Shown piece by piece: positions 59,700-64,000 of a stretch of DNA of 64,000 bases. The stretch is from Nectonema munidae (Eukaryota > Nematomorpha > Nectonematoida > Nectonematidae). The position numbers were made by a program, and so were the translations under genes. Position 1 is the stretch's first letter; every line of letters starts with the position of its first letter. The stretch spans positions 372,001 through 436,000 of the forward strand of contig JAUIRK010001057.1 of assembly GCA_030549495.1 (NCBI GenBank). Direction: 5' to 3'. The notes below the pieces were generated by a model. The model was not told the DNA's origin. It saw only the letters and a list, made by a program, of their open reading frames with translations, and did not search any database.

Positions 59700-60610
59700 A
59701 TGTTTTATACTAAATCGGCCATGCTGGTTTCATTTCTGGACTCATTTTTTACATTTAGGATTTGAAAATACCTATAAGTGTTACATGAAATGTATGTTTT
59801 TATACAAAATAAACCATGCTAGTTTCACTTTTGAAATTAGCTTTTGCATTTAGAGGTTTTAAAAAATCTGTCAGTGTAAATCAAATTTGCGGTTTACGTC
59901 TGTAAACTATTTACATATATTCATTCTTATTTTAGATGAAATATATCTTTTATACCAAATCAGCCATGCTAGTTTCATTTATGGACTCAATTTTTGCATT
60001 TGGGTGAAAATACCTTTAAGTATCAATCAAATTTGCGTTTAGTTCAAAAATTTGTTTCCAAAAATATTGATTCAAATTTTACATGAAATCATAATATTTA
60101 TACCAAATCGATCATGATGGTTTCATTTCTGGACGCTGTTTTCGCATTTAAAGGTTTTGCTGCTAGTGTCAATCAAATTTGCAGTTTATGTCTGAAAACT
60201 ATATCCCAAAATATTCTCTCTAATTTTACATGAAATATATGTTTTTATACCAATTCGACCATGATAATTTTATTTCTGAAATCAGTAGTTTTTGCATTTA
60301 GAGGTTTTAAAATCTTTGAAAGTGTCAATCTAATTTTCGATTTACGTCTAATATCTACAGAAATATTTTTGAAATTTAAATAAAAGATCTGTTTTTATGC
60401 CAAATGGAAGATGCTGGTTTCATTTTTGGACTCAAGTATGGCATTTATGGTTTTAAAATGTCTGAAAGCTTCAATTGAGATTTGCGGTTTACTTCTAGAT
60501 ACTGTCTTAAAAAATATTTTCAAAAAAATATCTCAAATAAAATCTGTTTTTATAATAAATCTACTATGTTTATTTTATTTCTCTACTCCATTTTGGCTAA
60601 TACGGTTAAG
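59700..60610 (+). repeat. Degenerate tandem repeat, period about 149, inside the TTAA element
   Basis: The anchor word CCATGCTGGTTTCATTTCTGG or a variant recurs at about 59719, 59813, 59963, 60111, 60260, 60409 and 60565. After the first short step the spacing is 148-156 bases. Each unit also carries a TGTTTTTATACCAAAT word, a TTTTGCATTTAGAGGTTTT word and a GTGTCAATCAAATTTGC word. The units are strongly diverged, so the array is old. Confidence 0.75.
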
Positions 60611-61184
60611 AAATAACTGGATGTGGCAATTGAATTAGTGATGCTTGCCTGAAAATCAGTTCTGTAAATTTTTTTCAAAAAATCGTTGTATTTAGTTTTT
60701 TTGTATATTTTAGATCATAGTACTTTCTACAACCATGAATTTATCCATCTTTTTCTTCATCTTTTAGATGAAGAAGGTTGACATCTTTTTGTAATTGAAC
60801 AATAAACATCACGAATGATTCATCAGAAAAAAAAACCTTTGAATTGAGATTGGTTGACAAATATTCAGGCCTGATAATTACCTGACAATAAAATACAGAA
60901 TACTGATAAAAAAAGCCTAAGATCATCAAGAAGATTCTTTAATCAGAATGCTTTGAGAGAGGACAAAATCTGTTCAAAAGTTTTTTCAAACACACATTGA
61001 AGAAAATAAATTTCTAATGAAAAAAGAGCTACCAAGAAAGGATCATCATAGAATGATACCTATATCTTTTTTAATAAGAGTTGGTTTATTAAATAAATTA
61101 AGAAAATAATTACCAGAGAAATACTGCAAGTAGAGTTTATTTTGAAGTTTATATATTTGACATTGATTTACAGGTTCAATCTAT

Positions 61185-61520
61185 TCTTAACAGGTTTTAT
61201 TGATTTCATAAAAAATGAACATCATTAAATTCTACATACTTGAAAATGGGTATATATTTATAAAAAAAATTTAATTTTGACGTGGGCTGTCATATTTAAA
61301 TTCTTTTTTGTCAGGTTTGATTGATTTCCATAAAAAAGGAATATCACCAGTGAATACAGCGTACTTGAAAATGGGTATATATGTGTAAAAAACTTTATAT
61401 AATTATTTAGATAAAAAGTTTCTTTTTTGAGATGAGCTGTCACATATAAATTAATTTTTGACAGGTTTGATTGATTTTGATCAAAAATGGACATCACCAC
61501 TGAATTCTGCATAGTTGAAA
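61185..61520 (+). repeat. Second degenerate tandem repeat inside the TTAA element
   Basis: Three units starting CAGGTTTGATTGATTT or a variant at about 61191, 61312 and 61463 (spacings of about 121 and 151), each with a GAACATCA-like word, a CTTGAAAATGGG word and a TATATAT tract. A different family from the 149-base array next to it. Confidence 0.7.
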
Positions 61521-61608
61521 TATATATGTAACATTAAAAATAGGGGGAGGGGGGAACTTTACGCCCCTCTGCACTTGAGCGGACAAATTTAGCCCAGCAC
61601 TAATAGGG

Positions 61609-62624
61609 TTAAAATTTGCTAAAATAATCATTTATAATTTGTTTCAACTAAAACCAAGGAAAGCAGCATTCAGGTAGATATTTCAAAGACAATGAACATG
61701 TAACAATATTGTAAGCAGTATTTATGTCATCCATGGCTTTTGTTCTTCTATCGTGTGTTCGTAATCACTGCGAACAGCACTGAGTATATAAGAAGAACCT
61801 ATTTTTTCAAAATGGATAATCTCGCAAAATTCTGTATACCGAGCCGTATTTATGCTTAATCGCTCCAACCCTCGTAAAAGCGTTAATTTGTCTTAATCTT
61901 CGCAAATACAAAAAAATCTTGACTCTGCGAGAAGAAACTTTTTTATTACAAAAACTAAACTTTTTTAATTGGGGAAAGAAGTGCTTTGTCATGCAAATTT
62001 CTCAACAACAAAACGTTTGAAGGCATTTTAAATTTCATTTTGTTTTCACTAATTCCTCGAATGAAAGCAGAGAGAAGAAGTTCTAAGCTCTCCATTCTAA
62101 ATTCAGAGGTTAGAAAATGTCTTGTTTACGAAGTTTGGCTGTCAGGTGATTTTGGTGTGAGAGCATCAAGGTTCATTCATCTCTCTCTCTCTCTCTCTAG
62201 ATATCCGATAATTTATATTAGTCTTAGAAGGAGGTATATCATTTTCGAAGCGTTTGCCATGTAAAGCGTCATATGCATTTGTGTGTTAAAACTCCTTTTC
62301 TCTGTACTTTCTTTGACACACTTTTCCTCTTAAAATATAGGTCAAATTTTAGACAAACATGCAATAAAAAGTAAATTACTATTTCCCATTTTGATTGTTT
62401 CCACGTACACTTTTTTAACTTTAATTTTTCCAAAACTTTCCTAATTTTACATTTAATTAATTTTTATTTTGAAACTGAAAGACATTTTCCAACTTTTGCT
62501 GCATCTCAGAATCAAATGATTTATTTGTTTTGTATTGTCGGATTTGTGTGAGAGTTTGTAATTCAGTCAAAGAGATTGTGATTTGTAACATAAGATCCTC
62601 AATATCATATCACAGTCATCTTTG
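61609..62624. other. AT-rich stretch with a (CT)n run
   Basis: A CT microsatellite lies at about 62179-62199. The frame at 61986-62264 spans it and is not convincing as a gene. Confidence 0.45.
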
Positions 62625-62692
62625 ATGGATTATCCTCACAAATTTGTAACATATGGAGTTCGCTCAAACTTGATCTCCAGCCCTTGGCAATG
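62625..62692 (+). CDS. Possible first coding exon of an unknown gene
   Basis: ATG at 62625 opens a frame reading MDYPHKFVTYGVRSNLISSP followed by WQW, ended by a donor TG|GTATGTTAA at 62693. The exon is more balanced in base content than its surroundings. I do not recognise the peptide and found no downstream exon in the last 1.3 kb, so a gene running past the window edge is possible, but chance is also possible. Confidence 0.25.
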
Positions 62693-64000
62693 GTATGTTA
62701 ATTTTTTCTTTTTTTATACACATGTAAAAATCTTTTTAGACAAATATTTTTAAACCTATTAAATAGAAAGGTTTTGGAGATAAAGGACTCGCCTATTGTA
62801 AAATACAGTGAATATTTGTATTAAAAGCTCACTTAACTTCAACTCTAAAGCATTTATGGAATTTTTTTATCTTCCTCAACCTGTTATTTCCTTTTCTTCT
62901 AAAATGGCAGTTTTTTTCTTTCATTCAAAAAATGAAGCGGGCGCTGTTTTTTCTTCTAGAAAAGTCATGAAAGAACAAAATAGAAATTATAAAATAGAGA
63001 TTAAAATTTTTCAACTTTTTTTCCATCCAAAAAAATCGCTCCTATCCTTTTCTCTGTTTCAACTTTGAACATCTGTCACTCAACATATTGGCGCGTAGTC
63101 AGCAAGTTACCTTTTTCACAAAGTTCCGTAATAAATAAAGTGGCTATCTTTTTTTTTGAAAAAAATTAGCCGAACTTAAAATACTACGTGTCTTTTTCTT
63201 TGATGAAAATTTCGAAACGACTTTCACACATCTGTTAATTCTATTCAAAATATTCAATCTTCTTCCGAACCTACTAAGTCAGTCTCATTATTTACAGTTA
63301 TCATTTATATTTTAGAAAAAGAACAAAAAACAATCAATAGTGCACAGTTTTTCCAATTTTTATTTACCTATTTATAATTTTTTTAGTCATATTTCATCTT
63401 TATTTTTAAGCACAAATTTATAAAATGTGATACTTCCTTTTTTTTATAAGAGAGGCAAAAGCGATTTTTTTTTCTTTTTAAATAATATTTTTATTAAAAA
63501 AGATTTCTCTGTTTTAATCAAAAAATATGATGTAAAATTAGAAAAAATTTAAAATAGCTCTTTTTAAGCTTAACAATAGATGCCTCATTTATTTTTGTAT
63601 GATGACATTTGAATACATTAAATCAATGAAGTATTTTTTTTATTATTTTTAAAAAATACGAAAATAATGTAGACTATTGGAAATTTGATATAGATGGATA
63701 GCTTTTTCAGTGAAAATTGTAATAATAATGAATAATAATTAATTACTGTTTTATATTTAACATTCGAATACATAATTTTCCTTAAATATCAATAGAAATG
63801 TTATTATATATATTATTTTAAAAATACTAAAAACAAATTTAAGCTCTTCCTAATTAAATTGTAAAAAATTGTGAAAATAATTTTCCAAAAAATACGAGAT
63901 TTTGTTTATTTCTCTTCGTTGATAAAATTTCGTCACGAAATCTCTGAGTTGTCCACGAAATATCTTGCACCCATTCACAACGTCATAGATCAGATGAGGA
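62693..64000. other. AT-rich stretch at the window edge
   Basis: No supported gene. The open frame at 62808-63068 has no recognisable content. TTCGTTGATAAAATTTCGTC near 63915 resembles repeats near 6540-6610. Confidence 0.4.

Larger units (their letters stand above)
59333..61608. mobile_element. 2276-bp TTAA-flanked piggyBac-type element, non-coding
   Basis: TTAA flanks both ends (59329-59332 and 61609-61612). The left end reads CCCTATTAGGGCTGTGCTGG and the right end, on the other strand, CCCTATTAGTGCTGGGC, followed by GGGCGTAAA on both sides. This is piggyBac-type structure. The left end holds a GGGCT run of about four units. There is no transposase inside; instead the body is made of two sets of degenerate tandem repeats (59700-60610 and 61185-61520). 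It must have depended on a transposase from elsewhere. Confidence 0.75.

Overview
The window looks like nuclear DNA of an AT-rich invertebrate animal. Two conserved animal genes are present, spliceosomal introns have normal GT/AG borders, tRNA-type SINEs and LINE remains occur, and there is a dense, varied load of cut-and-paste DNA transposons (hAT, Tigger/pogo, piggyBac). An arthropod, perhaps a copepod-like crustacean, is my guess from overall flavour only; nothing here fixes the species.

Two host genes are well supported. On the minus strand, 2917-5448 is an uninterrupted 843-codon frame for a PAXIP1/PTIP-type six-BRCT protein (chromatin and DNA-damage adaptor), with a poly(A) signal at 2876-2881. 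On the plus strand, an RBM39 (CAPER-alpha) splicing factor gene runs from at least 24625 to 40033 in nine recognised coding exons that join in frame (496 codons plus stop); its extreme 5' coding exon was not found. Its introns carry most of the inserted DNA: a tRNA-SINE and a hAT MITE in the second, a broken piggyBac in the fifth, a hAT MITE and a long poly(G) run in the sixth, and a Tigger with a hAT nested in it in the eighth. The second intron also holds a candidate poison exon (27825-27899) that would stop translation at once if included, fitting the self-limiting splicing known for this kind of gene.

Layout: 1-870, end of a Tigger/POGK-like transposon; 1877-2014, SINE; 2876-5448, PAXIP1; 7245-9000, broken Ty3/gypsy-like fossil, with a TA-flanked MITE just after it; 10377-10712, hAT MITE; 13680-14200 and 18570-19710, LINE pieces; 20961-24221, a Tigger-type TIR pair enclosing two hAT insertions that have perfect 8-bp target duplications; 24625-40055, RBM39; 42642-45069, a broken, poorly known transposase-like element; 46-53 kb, mostly AT-rich DNA with SINEs and a TTAA MITE; 53.1-54.9 kb, a more GC-rich microsatellite-bearing island that could be a promoter; 56-61.6 kb, MITEs, a foldback repeat, and a 2.3-kb TTAA-flanked element filled with two kinds of degenerate tandem repeat; 62625-62692, a possible lone first exon.

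The most useful leads are the RBM39 poison exon, the satellite-filled piggyBac-type element, the little-known transposase-like element at 42.6-45.1 kb with candidate terminal repeats, and several hAT elements whose ends are fixed to the base by their target duplications.
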